Source of the DNA: Ypsolopha sequella
Lineage: Eukaryota > Arthropoda > Insecta > Lepidoptera > Ypsolophidae
Length of the DNA stretch: 64,000 nt
Assembly: GCA_934047225.1 (NCBI GenBank)
Contig: OW203997.1
Span: 1,350,417-1,414,416 of the forward strand
Reading direction: 5' to 3'
Under the pieces are notes generated by a model. The model did no database searches. It was not told the DNA's origin and saw nothing but the letters and a program-made list of their open reading frames with translations. The position numbers were made by a program, and so were the translations under genes. This document shows, piece by piece, positions 23,489 through 37,000 of this stretch. How positions within the stretch are numbered: the stretch's first letter is position 1; the number at the start of each line of letters is the position of its first letter.

Positions 23489-23499
23489 AACGTTACTTA

Positions 23500-24925
23500 A
23501 TGTGTATATAATATATATAATATGTCCACAAATAACGTTATTTATATCGCTAACATGGTCCATATACGTCCACACTTACGATTGTAGTCTGCTTCAATCG
23601 TTCAAGTTTTGAGCCGAAGAAGAGACAGCAAGATACACAATGTTATCTAAAGATACAAACGTTACCGCGCGAGTTTGTCTAAAGTTCATAACTTACCAAT
23701 GTAAACTAATACGTATTGCTTCAATAATTGACACAAATTCAACTGCAAACCAAATCTGCACGTACACGAAGCGCGGCTATAAAATCACACCGAGTTTGGT
23801 AAACCAAGCTTATCAACAAAAAATTTACTCAAAACTGTTATTCGATTCATTTTACATCAGTGTGAATTTATACATTAATCGTATACCATTATGCGTTGAG
23901 CATTTTCGTTGTTTGCTTTCCCCATACACGACTAAGATACTATTATACTTCAAACTTCAGAAGTTTCGACACCAAGACAGCTACGCTTTTATAGAGATAC
24001 CTACTTTAATCAGTCGAATAATACACGTATCGAACGAGTACATTTATCTTAACTCAGTTTTAATATTGATGGCCAAATAAAGATTTTTAAAAAAGGCGTT
24101 ATCAAGCAACAATTCCTATTTGACGGTTTGCATTACAGAGTCCCATTCGCTAGATAACGCCTACCAAATAAAAGCGCAGCCTCTTTCAACGGTTCCAAAC
24201 CAATTATGAGTGACATTCGCTATAAGCGTTTTAAAAATGACATTTCGCTGATTGGTTTTAGAACGTAGTGTTGCTTTTACGTCACGCGGGTCGCAGGTCG
24301 CAGGTCGCAGGTCGCAGCTCGGGGACTAGTGCGGTGACTTAGAGCTGTATGTATTAACTACAGTTACCGGGCGGATAATAACACCAAACTAGGTATGAAG
24401 GTACCTTAGAATGTACTGATACATGTACAGTACTCCCAAAGTAATAATGCACATACAAATACATAGCCGAGCGACCGGACGTACCACGTGACCGTATTAA
24501 TTGTATAGAAAGTGTAAGGAAATACGAACTTTGCCGAACAGTGACGAAGATTTGTTTGCGCATTATCACTTTGGGAGCACTGTAAGCACTGAAACGATTA
24601 CTTTTTTCTTATTTTGCCTACAGCTGTAAGTGAAAATTGGTAGTAAAAAAACTTATCCTGTTAATTTTCAATTACAGCTTTAAGAAAACTAAGAAAGAAA
24701 AAAATGTAAACAGAAAAAGAATTTTTTTTTGAGGTTATGATATGACAGCTTTAAGAAAACTAAGAATGATAACAAAATCAGACAAGAAAAATGATTTTTT
24801 TGTTAGAGGGCTCCTAGTCTTTCATTTATCAGTACACACTATCTACCTTCATACCGAATTTGGTGCTATTATCCGGCCGTGTAACGGTAGTGTCACTATA
24901 ACCCACCGCACCAGGTATGGCGGCC
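23500..24925. other. Region downstream of the otu gene (3' flank / 3' UTR)
   Basis: No exon recognised. The stretch nearest 24926 is presumably the otu 3' UTR on the minus strand; I could not identify a clear polyadenylation signal. A short (GGTCGCA) tandem run of about four copies lies at 24289-24317. Confidence 0.35.
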
Positions 24926-25074
24926 CTACTTGTGTTCGAGATGGTAGGGCGGAGGCTGCGGGTGGTGCGGCGGCGGCGGGGGGTAGTGGGGCAGGTACGG
25001 CACGTACTCGGCACTCTCGTCGTAGCCCATGTATCCCATGCCGCCCATCATGCCCATCATGGCTGTGGACAAAC
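24926..25074 (-). CDS. otu: otu coding exon 14 (last)
   Basis: Encodes the C-terminal Met/Gly/Tyr/Pro-rich tail ([15 protein letters not shown] ... [18 protein letters not shown]) and the TAG stop at 24926-24928. Two acceptors lie 12 nt apart, at 25075 (CTGCAG) and 25063 (CCACAG). Both keep the frame, giving tails that differ by four residues. Confidence 0.88.
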
Positions 25075-28000
25075 CTGCAGGTTATTCGCTAAGTAGTCTC
25101 TATTGGGTCATGATTAGTTACATATATTTTTATTTATTTAGACACTTTTTGCACATAAATTAATACAATCAACAGACAAAAAATAATCAAACATGGTGTA
25201 CAAAGGCGGTATTAAAGTTATAGTCACGATTTGAATCCCCGAGGGGGTGTCAGGTGTTTCTGCGCATTCAACACTCATACACCCACATGTGGACCCATCG
25301 TGCTGAGATGTAATCTTCGGTGAAATGTGGGTGTGTGAGTACGCTGATAAGGCTATCAGCGTACTTCGGACACATAAATTAAATCAACACATAAATTACA
25401 AAGAGATAAAATTAGTATGTATGTATGTAGAGGATAATCTCTGGAACTACTGAACCGATTTCAATCATTATTTCACTGTAGTAATGGGTAGACTCTTCAC
25501 TTAGACATAGGCTACAGTTTGTTCCCTGGGGACGGGCAGTTCCCTAGGGACATGGTCATCAATAACATTCGCGCGGGTAACAAGGCTAGTAAATAATATA
25601 AATGAAAGTATATACATACAGTACGTACCAGGGTCCGCCTCTCCCGGGTAGTACGGGATGGGGTACACGGGCGGCGGGTACGGGATGTACGGCACGCTCA
25701 TGAGGGGCGGCTCCATCACACACTCGCCCTCGGGCGGCGCGCCCACGTAGTGGGACGGGGGCGGCCGCGGCTCCGCTACTGAGCTGCGTCTGCGCAAGTT
25801 CAACGAAATTATCTAATTGCTAACCTTTTAAATATATTATACAAATAAATAAATAGGAATGAAAAATGAACTATATTTTAAGAGTAAATACAGGCGGCCA
25901 CCAGTGACACCCAAAGTTTCATGTCAGAAAAACGTAAAAAAAAAGGTTTCAGGGAATGGTGCTGTCTAAACCAGCGTTTCCCACATGGTGGGTCGCGACC
26001 CGGCACCAGGCCATGAAAATAAAACGCCGGATCGCACAGCCAATATTCAAACTACAATTTTAGACACTTCCATTTCTATGTAGACACTTCAATCAATGTG
26101 TTTTAATTTACCCACCTTTTATACCGGGCGCCAAGACAAGTATCTTCAAATGAAACTACATGGACACAATTACCGAGAAAGATACTTGTGGAAATAAATA
26201 CAAAAATTCATGTTTTTTTCCGACTGATGTTGAAATGAAAAGCTACTGTGAGTTTTGTAGGACACGGCCATTTTTATTTCTCATTTGCGGGGATATTTTT
26301 GTGTAGGGAAGTCGTTTTGTATTATGATCGGTAAATTATGTGGTTTTATTCAAGTATACCTGGTCCTCTAAAAAGGCCGCTTTGGATTGATCATATTATG
26401 ATTTCGTTCTAATACCATCTCTACACCCGGTTGGAACGAGAGGTATCATGAGACACCCGGTTGGAACGAGAGGTGTCATGAGACACCCGGTTGGAACGAG
26501 AGGTGTCATGAGACACCCGGTTGGAACGAGAGGTGTCATGAGACACCCGGTTGGAACGAGAGGTGTCATGAGACACCCGGTTGGAACGAGAGGTGTCATG
26601 AGACACCCGGTTGGAACGAGAGGTGTCATGAGACACCCGGTTGGAACGAGAGGTGTCATGAGACACCCGGTTGGAACGAGAGGTGTCATGAGACACCCGG
26701 TTGGAACGAGAGGTGTCATGAGACACCCGGTTGGAACGAGAGGTGTCATGAGACACCCAGTTGGAACGAGAGGTATCATGAGACACCCGGTTGGAACGAG
26801 AGGTGTCATGAGACACCCAGTTGGAACGAGAGGTATCATGAGACACCCGGTTGGAACGAGAGGTGTCATGATGAGACACCCAGTTGGAACGAGAGGTGTC
26901 ATGAGACACCCGGTTGGAACGAGAGGTGTCATGGGACACCCGGTTGGAACGATTTTCCTTTTGCTATATATCTATAATCAAATCAAATCAAAGCATTTAT
27001 TTCAGACTAAAATATGTTTAAAAAATACACTGTTATATACACGATTTTATAAACACACATACTGTAGCAAAAGTATCGTGACGGCCAAAGCCTTGCACTT
27101 TTTCCGGCCTAGCTCTCATTCGCCAAGTGTCTGGAGCGTAACGACCGATATGGAACTTCGTTCCAAAAAAAATGTTCGTGGGTCGCGAAGTGACGAGTAA
27201 GTGACCGGGCCAAAGCAACAATTAGTTTGGGAAACGCTGGTCTAAACGATTACGTTCTCGGACCTTCTGTACCTGACTCAAATTGTAAATGGATATTATA
27301 TACCTACTTACTAGCTAGTAATAGTAACTCACCTATTGTTGGGTCCTCCCTTGTGGCCCATGTTATTGTTGTGACCTTTATTTTGGTTGTGGTTAGAGTT
27401 TTGGTTGCCATCCTGGTTGTTCCCGCCGCGTTTGAACCTGTATCAACACCAACCAACATTAAACCTTTCAAGTCTCATAATTTCTAAGACAATAGATCGC
27501 AGTCCAGATCGTGACTCGGCGGGAGCCGGTAGGACGCCGTCTTTCAATCTCGAGACCATGGGTCAAATCCTGCCGGTCGAGCGTGCAGGAACGAGTTTTT
27601 CGGTATTTATGTGCAAAGTAATTGTATACTTACCGAGTTGCTGATGGTGAACGAGGTAATTTGTGCCACAAGTAAGGCTATAAGGGTCATCCACTATCAC
27701 GTTGGAACGTAACAATCGTCGGTGAAGAGAGTGGACGGATGTGGACCATTCTGGGACATTCGATGCTTTCTATTTGAAACAAGTGGTGTAATGAATTGTG
27801 AACCACAGTGTGACTAGATTTAGAGCTTAGCAGATTTTTTCGCAAGTTGGAAAAATGTGTCAGTTTTTAGCAGGATCTATCAAAACGGCAAAAATTTTCC
27901 AAGCGTCGACGGTTGATCAAACTGAACGCAGCCACGGATACTATTTTATAAAGTCTTACATTATGTTATTACTAGTTTCGTCTGATAAAATCCTATATGG

Positions 28001-31000
28001 GTTGTTATATAACTCTATAGTAAATATTATTAGAGTGCATTACAAACTAGAAAATATCAATCAGAAACAAATCCAAAGACAAGAATTTGAAAAAATTCCC
28101 CGGGCCAGGATTCGAACCTGCGACCTCTTGTTATCAAGACAAGCGCGCTACCAATTGCGCCACCGAGGTTCCTACCTAGACCGGCGAATTCTTCCATCAT
28201 ACTTATCCACTATACAAGGTGACTTTTTGATCATCGTCCAAATTCATACTGGAGACTTGGTAAGTGATCAACATCATAAATTGATACAATTTTTTGTGAA
28301 ATTCGTATAACGAAATTTCGGCTTCCCATAGTAATTCACCCCCAGTCCTGAGTGAATCACTATGGGGAGTCGAAATTTTATTTTATGAATTTTACAAAAA
28401 TCGTTATTGGTTCATGATGCTGATCACTTACCGAGGCTCATGTATGAATTTGGACGATGTTCACCAATTCACCTTGTATGTATAACTCTATAGTAGTAAA
28501 AAAACAATAGATCTAAAGATCACAACAGAAAACGTCGATAACATTGAAAAAATAGCAAATAAAACAGTAGGGTTGGCAACACAACACTAAACTGGCAATC
28601 CTCGGAACACCTCCCCGAAGATATCCAATAACAATCGACGAATGGTAGCTATCTAATATATTGTAGCACTGATTGAAGACTCGGAAACATATCTGTTTTA
28701 CAAACGTGACTCTAAATTATTGAGGAAACTAATAAAAGTTAGTTTATCTACTCCCATACTGCAATAAGGCAATTGCAACATCAAAAGCAGTTTTAGAAGT
28801 ACACACAGCAAAGGAGATAAGTAAGAAGCCCCAGCGCAAACACTTTGATCCCAAGACCCACAGGTGAACGATAGATGAGATGTGACATACTTGGTCAATA
28901 CATACACACATGCACTATTTATCAAGTATTTTTATATCATCAATCACTCACCTGTCGGTCTTAGGATCAAAGTGTTTGCGCTGGGCCTGGTTAGTTATCT
29001 CTTTTGCTGTCTGTACATGGATAGTTTATCCGATGTTATAATATTACATTATAACACCTTGATTCTGAGCTGCGATTGACCCAATTTATTATAAAAACCG
29101 CTAGAGACCCAATCAACAACGTAGACCAGAAATAAGTCCCGACCTTATTTCTTACGCCACGCCTTCTTTATCCTGATTAGCCTTCAAGCCGCATTACCGA
29201 GACGACGCACCCGAGGTTCATGAACGAATGTTCTTATTTTTCGTGAAATTGCTAGTTGAAAATATTATAAATAAAGACGGTATTTTTGATGGTCGTAGAT
29301 AAAGTATTGTGTGCAATTGAACATAATTAGACATTGGGACACTCGTGCAAAATAAAACAAGCACTTGTGTCCCAATGTCTCAAATTATGTTAGTTACACA
29401 AAATACTATTTTAGGAAACGCTCCTTTGCATACTTTGTGTCTTAGATACGAAACTATACATTAAGTGGCTGCACAATGCTAAAACTCAGTCCTGCTCTAA
29501 CGCTTTTGTTTTTTAACTGTCTATTCTGCTCTAATCAGATGCCACGCACGCAAAACTTTAGTTATTTTGAAATCGTGACTACATTAGGACATTAACTTTA
29601 ATTTCTTTATGTAATAAAGATGGCTTTTTCTAGTAAGTATCTGCGTGTGTTGGTTTTGCTTCAATCGGTTTTGAAATATGGAAACTGAAATTCTTTTTCG
29701 TGAAATTCATGCTTTTATAAAAGTATTATTATTAAAAGAAGATTGAAGGTATATTTATTTACAAAGTGTAATTAATATTTGTCGTGAGTCAAAAAACACG
29801 CCATATTTTTTCAAATTTTGACCATCTACTTTAACGGAACTGAATCCAATGCAAAACTGATGTTTAGCATTGTGGAGCCCCTTAAACATAACAATTAGAA
29901 TATGCCATACAATATCAAAGTTTGGTTCATAAATTAAATTTGATTCAGTTCCGAATTTCAGATTAAGTTCTTCGAAGTCAACATCCTCCTGCAGCTCCGT
30001 CACATTTAATACGACGGACATTTATGAAGAGCTGTCGTTAAAATTAAATGTCAAATATTATAAATTATGCGTTACTTTGTAAATTATTTTACACAACAAG
30101 TTTAAAACGTGTTTATACTTGTTGTACAGGTTCATTTACAACGTAGTGCATAAAAGAACAAAACTTTGCTAGAAAAGGCTAACATGCCTAATTGACATTA
30201 AAATATTGTGGCGTAGTGCCATAAATCACTTTTATTTAATATATATAATTCTATAACGAGAAAAAAGATCTTTAGAAAAAAGAAAGTTGTACGTTTGCGA
30301 ACAAGACCCGACGCAAACACCTTAAATCGATGGCGGAGGAGAGAAGTGTGGCAGTTAGTCGATCAACAGGGATGAAGCTATTAACTACGACTGTATCCAT
30401 CCATCAGCCCGTATTCGTCCACTGCTGGACATAGGCCTCCCCAATATTACGCCACTCTTGGCGGTCCTCAGTCATCCTCATCCAGCCGCCACCCGCAACG
30501 TCCTTCAGATCGTCAGTCCAGCGGGCACGAGGGCGGCCTACGCTGCGCTTTGCTGTACGTGGTCTCCATTCCAATGCCTCACGGCCCCAATTACGACTAG
30601 GACGTTTTAATCTCTTACCGCTGGAAGATAGACGTTGTAACGCGGATCAGATATTCTTGTTTAAAGTTTTCAATAACAAAGTACTGTGTCCTCAACTACT
30701 TTACAAATTTAATATTTTATCTTCGTCCATTTTATCTTCGTTCAGCACGAACCGATATTAGTAAATACTCCATTATAAATAGAACGTGCAGACAGCATAA
30801 CAACCTTTTTGCAAAAGATTCTCAAGCCTTTTGATTCGTTTTCCTGTTCATTTAGAAAATAAAAATTCAAATTAATAAGTTTAAGTTTAGTCTTATAGTT
30901 ATGGTTTATAAATTATCTTCTACTTCTTTTATTTTATTTGTATAATCTTTTAAGTTATGCTAGCTCGTAGTGCGTAAGTATTTTTTATTTTTTTTTATTT

Positions 31001-34000
31001 TCATTTATTTAGGAAACAAACAGTCATACATATTATGTTAGCACATACATGAAACTCGAGCAGACCTGGAGGTCCCTTAGTAAAATACTATGATATAAAT
31101 ATACTTACTGTGTTTACTATTAATATTGACAAAAGTGTATTAAGACTGTCTTACTTATTATGTGTTGTGAATGTTCTGTTTTTCTGTAATTGGATGCTCG
31201 CTGTGGCTTGTTTTGTTATAAGTTGTAATTGGATGCTCGCTGTGGCTTGTTTTGTTATAAGTTGTAATTGGATGCTCGCTGTGGCTTGTTTTGTTATAAG
31301 TTGTAATTGGATGCTCGCTGTGGCTTGTTTTGTTATAAGTTGTAATTGGATGCTCGCTGTGGCTTGTTTTGTTATAAGTTGTAATTGGATGCTCGCTGTG
31401 GCTTGTTTTGTTATAAGTTGTAATTGGATGCTCGCTGTGGCTTGTTTTGTTATAAGTTGTAATTGGATGCTCGCTGTGGCTTGTTTTGTTATAAGTTGTA
31501 ATTGGATGCTCGCTGTGGCTTGTTTTGTTATAAGTTGTAATTGGATGCTCGCTGTGGCTTGTTTTGTTATAAGTTGTAATTGGATGCTCGCTGTGGCTTG
31601 TTTTGTTATAAGTTGTAATTGTAAACGTTAAGTGTGTGTCCGTTGAAAAACCTAAATAAATAAATAATGTAACATCCTGACCTGGGCCCCAGCAGCGGGC
31701 GCTGCCCGTTCCCCTTGCCCTGGCTGCCGACGCCCTTGTCCTGGTGCTGTGACGCGCCCGCCCCGGGCGGCGCCCCGCCCGCCGCCCCGGACTTGTGCTT
31801 GTGCCCCTCCTGCGGCCCGTTGTTGTGGTTCACCTGCGGCCGCTCGTGCAGCGAGATCTGCTGCATGTCCTGCGAGGAGAACGGCATATTTTAAAAAAAA
31901 ATTACAAAACCTCTCTTCTATTAAACTGATGACCGATGACTCGAAATATATGGAGTTTAAATAAATTAGGAACGAATACAAGGCATTTACAATTTGGGCA
32001 TTTTTAATCATGTTCTATTCTTTATAAAAATCTTATTATTTGTGTGTTTCTACAAAACAGAGGTAACAGTAACCAGCCCTGCGGTCCGTAATAGAATTAC
32101 ATAGATAAAAGCTATGAATGAATTAAAGTGTGAGCGATGACTGGTCCGTAATTTGTGAGCTAGCAAACGATGTGAAAGATAGCTTATGATTCGGACCGCA
32201 TTAAAAAAGATACATCTTAACCATAACCTCTTATCACAGAATACAATACGATTATTTGATTTTATTTCGTCAAAGTGCCGTGATTCGTGATGGAACAAGA
32301 AGAGTTTGTAGCACTGTTCTTTAACGTAGACTCAGATAGCGACGAAAAAATATATATACATATAAATTCTTCCTTTTCGACGAAAAGTTCCACACGACTT
32401 TTCATTTGTTTCTCTCATGGCCGAATAAAACATATACTATGGTTTGTCTGATCTGAACTGCTGAAATAATGGAGCGAAAACAATTTTTGATATTCCATTC
32501 GGTTCAACGCTTACATCGCCTCACCTCCGTCGCATGAGCCATGAAAGTCATACGAATGAATGAACGCATTTGCTTCACTCATGGATTATTAGCCATTCAC
32601 CTCATTCATTCGTAATCGATTTTAGCGAAATTATTCTATTTCGGAACGCGGGGCTAGTATCCCTCAGCCAGGAACAGTCCTGATCCGGTCTAGCGGCCGG
32701 CACACCGAGAGTACGGTATTTATATAGGGGGGGGAAGACATGCTCTCAACGGATTGGGGAGGAAGGTGATTATTCACCCTAGAGCCAATACTGGATATAG
32801 TGGAAAGGTAGGATAGAGGGAAGGCATGAGCTTTTTTCGTCCCTCTCGATTGTCACCTACTTTTTATCTTGTGGCTAATTGCCAACCTGCTGTCAGAGTT
32901 GTTCAGGCCGCCATACAGGCCTCTGTTATGGCCCAAAGACCATTCTATACATAATAACATGTTTATGTATGTTTTCATAATAGCCGGGACCAACAGCACC
33001 ACGTGCCCTCCGAGGCATATATAACGATCCCGGCGCTGGTTACGCAGATGGTCATCGATCCAAGGGCCGCCCGTGCCGACCGTTTCCTTCACGACGCGAC
33101 GCGACGGTCGTAATTATTTACTGTCATACATCCCTTTTTTTGTGTGTTTCTACAAGACAGAGGTATAAAAATAACCATTGTACATCCCCTCGCGCCCCAC
33201 TTTCGGCGCCCCTGCAGACGAATAGTCTCTTGCTCAATATCAGGCTTGTAATACGGCGGGTTATATACAATCCGGCTTCCACATATACAATACATACATC
33301 TAATAGCAATAAATGTGTATTATTTTACTTTATGTAACCAGCGGGGGAGCTAAAACTATAGAGTGGGTCACGAAGGGGCAGTATGAAAATTACCGGGACA
33401 TTGCAGAACAATGTTTGGGAAACACTGCCTTAGACAATCAGAATTCGATAGTATGTGTGCCTTTATTTTTGATGATAGGCAACTAAACTAAAAATACATA
33501 ATGAAAATGCCTAATTCTAGAAATTAATATTGTACCAAAGGCCAATTCTTTAAATGACCAGAATTTCAACGAAACACAAAAATATGAAAAAGGTCATGTA
33601 ATAGGTGATTGATTACGCAAAGATTACAGGAAAAGTACAGCAGTTAAGCTATTATTAGGATTCCGCACTCAGAAGGTGCTGAATTATTTGCCATGTGCTA
33701 TATTTTTAGCGGCTTGGTTTTGTCACCTTAATGTTGTTATGGTAAAAGGTCACACCGTCGTCACATCACATTGGCACGGAATAAATCGTCGGTGAAAAGT
33801 GGGCGTACGTTGATCGGCTTACAGTACCCTTGTCGAACGTGTCGTATTGTACTGAGAAAAGCTCACGAATTAGACATTTATCAGATTGGTCATTTAGCAA
33901 ATTGGGCATTCTTGGCTTAAGCCAAAATAAGCGACGCAATTTCTCTAACTTTCATGAGTATGCTGAGACAAGGACCCGTTGCTACATTGGTTTATTTATT

Positions 34001-37000
34001 ATGTTAAATTAGTATACAACGAATAGACGTTCGTTGAACAATGTACCTGCGCTAGGTCGCGGGGGGAGTAGTGTCGCGGCGCGGGGTGCGGCGGGGGACC
34101 GTACGCGGCCCACATACACTCCACGCCCAAGTTGAAGTAGTACCGCAGCGTGGGGATGTCTGCAACATGAAGGAAACACGTCATACCTAACACATGGCAC
34201 TAATTATTATACAGTGGGTCTACCACGTAATTCTCATTTTCATCAACATCAACTTGAGATTGAAATTTGACGTGCGTGCGACGACGCCCGCCTAACATGC
34301 CACCTCTTTTGCACGCGTTAAATTTCGCATGCATTTGCTTGAAGTTGATACAAATGAGAATTACGCGGTAGAGCCCCAGTTCTTGCAATCCACGAAGAAT
34401 TGTCGACGGGTTGATAAAAATATTTTTTTCTGCCCGCTTCTGTTTAAAAAAACATTATTTGAAGAGCTTATTCAGTCGGTGGTATAGAACAACTTTTACT
34501 ATGAAACAAACCCTGTACCTCGAAAAAAAATAAATGCTCCATAGAAAAATACAATGCCGCTCGGCCGAAACGTATGGAAGGACAGAATTTTTTTTTGAGA
34601 TTTTCGGTTAATTCCATAGTTAAATTTGTTCTATACCATTGACTTAATAAGCTCTTCAAATATGGTTACACCTTTCTGTTACACATTGTATACCATTTTT
34701 AGATTTGTAACTATCATAAGTTAAATTCATAATTAAGTATAAAGACGGATCGACCGCAGGTACTTCGTCCGCTAACGACAGACCCTCGCTCGCTTGACAA
34801 CGAATTCGAAACATGTCGCGTATCGCGAAATAAATTCATGTAAGTCGATCCGTCTTTATACTTAATCATAAACAACGTGTAACAGAAAGGTGTACCATAT
34901 TTGAAGAGCTTATTCAGTAAATGGTATAGAACAACTTTTACTATGGAACAAACCCTGTATCTCGAAAAAAAAATTATCTGTTTCATAGAAAAATGCAATG
35001 CCGCTCGGCCGAAATGTATGGAAGGGCAGATTTTTTTTTCGTGTTTTCACGGTTGTTTCCATAGTAAAAGTTGTTCTATACCATTGACTGAATAAGCTCT
35101 TCAAATATGGTTACACCTTGTATATCATGTCTTTATTTATTTATTTTAATTTGTCGTATTTTTTACCGTCAATGGTAGTTTTGAGTTAATAATTGACAAT
35201 TTTTAAACTAGCAACATAAGCTTTGAAATTTTTTATGTCGTGTATATGCACGTTGCGCTAGTGTGTGCGTGCTTGCCGGAGCACACACATTCACATGTTA
35301 TACAGATAGTTCACACATACAATGTAGATTAGCCGTCATAGGTTGAAACAATTATACTTTTCTATGTAAATAAATAATTTTAATTTGAATACCCTGATCT
35401 AGCGCAGAAGCACCCGAATCGTTAAAGCGATATCAGAAAAAAATACGGGTGTTTCTTTTCTGTGTATTTCATGAAATACACGTAAAATTATAATCAGTTT
35501 CTGGTATATGCATTTTGACTATATAATCTAGGGATTTGATTTTGGAAAACATGTTTGGATAAACTTTCCTCGATAGAAATAATTGTTGAAATGAGGTCTT
35601 CTAACACACCTTTTCTCCTCGTTTAACGAGTAGCAGCCATGTACTGAACTCAAACATATTTTTTAATACAGTTGCTCAAAAAGTGGCGTATTGCAGGGAC
35701 GTATAGCGTTCGGGATGTAGGCTATTACATACTCGAGCTTTTTCTTTACCTTTTCCGAACTTGTGCGTTTTCTTTCCCAACTGTCAAAATAATGTCTATT
35801 AAAAAGAAAAAACTAACCACGAAGTTTTTACAAAAAAAAAATCATAGAAGTTTTTATGATTCATGCAAATATTTCTAAAAAGAAGGTACTAATTTGTTTC
35901 AATATCAGATTTAATGATTTGATTCAATGAGTTAGGTTAGGTTTCATTTCATTTCATCTCATTAAATTTCATTTTCATTTCATATCAATAAAAAATTCTA
36001 CTGAAGACTTGGCTGTATGGGCAAAGTTCCCTTTGCCTACCCAGAATGGGTGAAAAAAACAAAAAAAAAATCTCTGCTTATATTCTTTTACGGTTGGCGC
36101 CATTTTCCAAAAATTTTCTTTGCGGGTTTAGTTGTTTGTTGCACAAAATGAGAAATTTCGACGATATTTTATTTGAATTAACACCACCGGAACTCAGTAT
36201 AATTGTACAAAATGCTTCGGAGAACATTTTACCGGAAAAGTCAAAATGTCGCTACATATCTACATACGAAGAATTTATTGCGTGGAGTATTAGTTAGTTG
36301 AGTTTATTGTGTTTTATTATTTTATTAAATTGCTTCATTTTTTCGCAACTGTATTAAAAATAGTTGTTCAGTACACGTGCGGAACCGTCATTGCAACTTG
36401 TTCCGACTGTCAACCCTCACCTTCGGCTGCGCCTCGGCTCGGGTAGACATTTGTCGGAACTCTTTGCAATGACAGGCTTTCCGCACTCGTAATGAAAAAT
36501 ACTATTATAGCACACCGTGCGTAAAATGACCACATTACGCACGCTGCGCGTGCGTAAAGTCGGCATTTTCCGCACTTGTGCTATAAAAAATTATACGAAA
36601 CTCGTGCGAGAAACTTTTTCTCAAATCGTGTGATTGCAGCACTCGCCTTCGGCTCGTGCCGCAAACTCACACTCGTCAGAAAACGTTTCATCGCTCTCGT
36701 ATCGTAATGTACTAATATTAGATGGGTTTCAACAATATCTAGATTTTTGATTTTGGAAATTTTAGTTAAGTTTTTTTAATAAAAATATAAAACCAACTTT
36801 TTTCCCGCCCCCCTCGCACTGCGCGATTTTTCACTTGGAGTGACAGTGACAAAAATAAAATTCGCATAGCGTCTCAAGTTAAAAGAGTTACCGTTCATTG
36901 GGAGATCAGCGCCGTTGGGTTGCACAGACTTGTAGACGTTGGGGTTGACTGTGGGCGGCGGGGGCGGCACGGGGGGCGGGGGCGGCGGCGCGCACCACAC

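Noticed and set aside
23640..24080. 146-codon plus-strand open frame
   Set aside because: The AT-rich composition, lack of any recognisable motif and absence of splice or start context suggest a chance frame.
24742..25092. 116-codon plus-strand open frame rich in Gly/Ala/Arg
   Set aside because: It is the antisense shadow of the last otu exon, whose GC-rich proline codons leave the opposite strand open.
26423..26953. Regular repeat array that might suggest CRISPR
   Set aside because: There are no unique spacers; units are directly contiguous, and the genome is eukaryotic.
26448..27200. 250-codon plus-strand open frame, and two long minus-strand frames in the same place
   Set aside because: They are translations of the 30-bp minisatellite inside a hAT element; a repeat unit divisible by three keeps frames open automatically.
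28098..28172. Functional tRNA gene
   Set aside because: Acceptor-stem and T-stem mismatches and an odd anticodon loop indicate a SINE head or pseudogene.
27855..28310. 151-codon plus-strand open frame
   Set aside because: It runs through the SINE head antisense and into a foldback MITE; no protein family is suggested.
31110..31631. 173-codon open frame resembling a repetitive membrane protein
   Set aside because: It translates the identical 39-bp tandem repeat antisense to the otu intron.
32640..33110. Possible gene in a GC-richer stretch
   Set aside because: No sustained frame with recognisable motifs; it looks like part of a retroelement, but I could not name it.
33395..33421. A second hAT element
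   Set aside because: Only one end-like sequence (TTGGGAAACACTG) was found; no partner end or target duplication could be located nearby.
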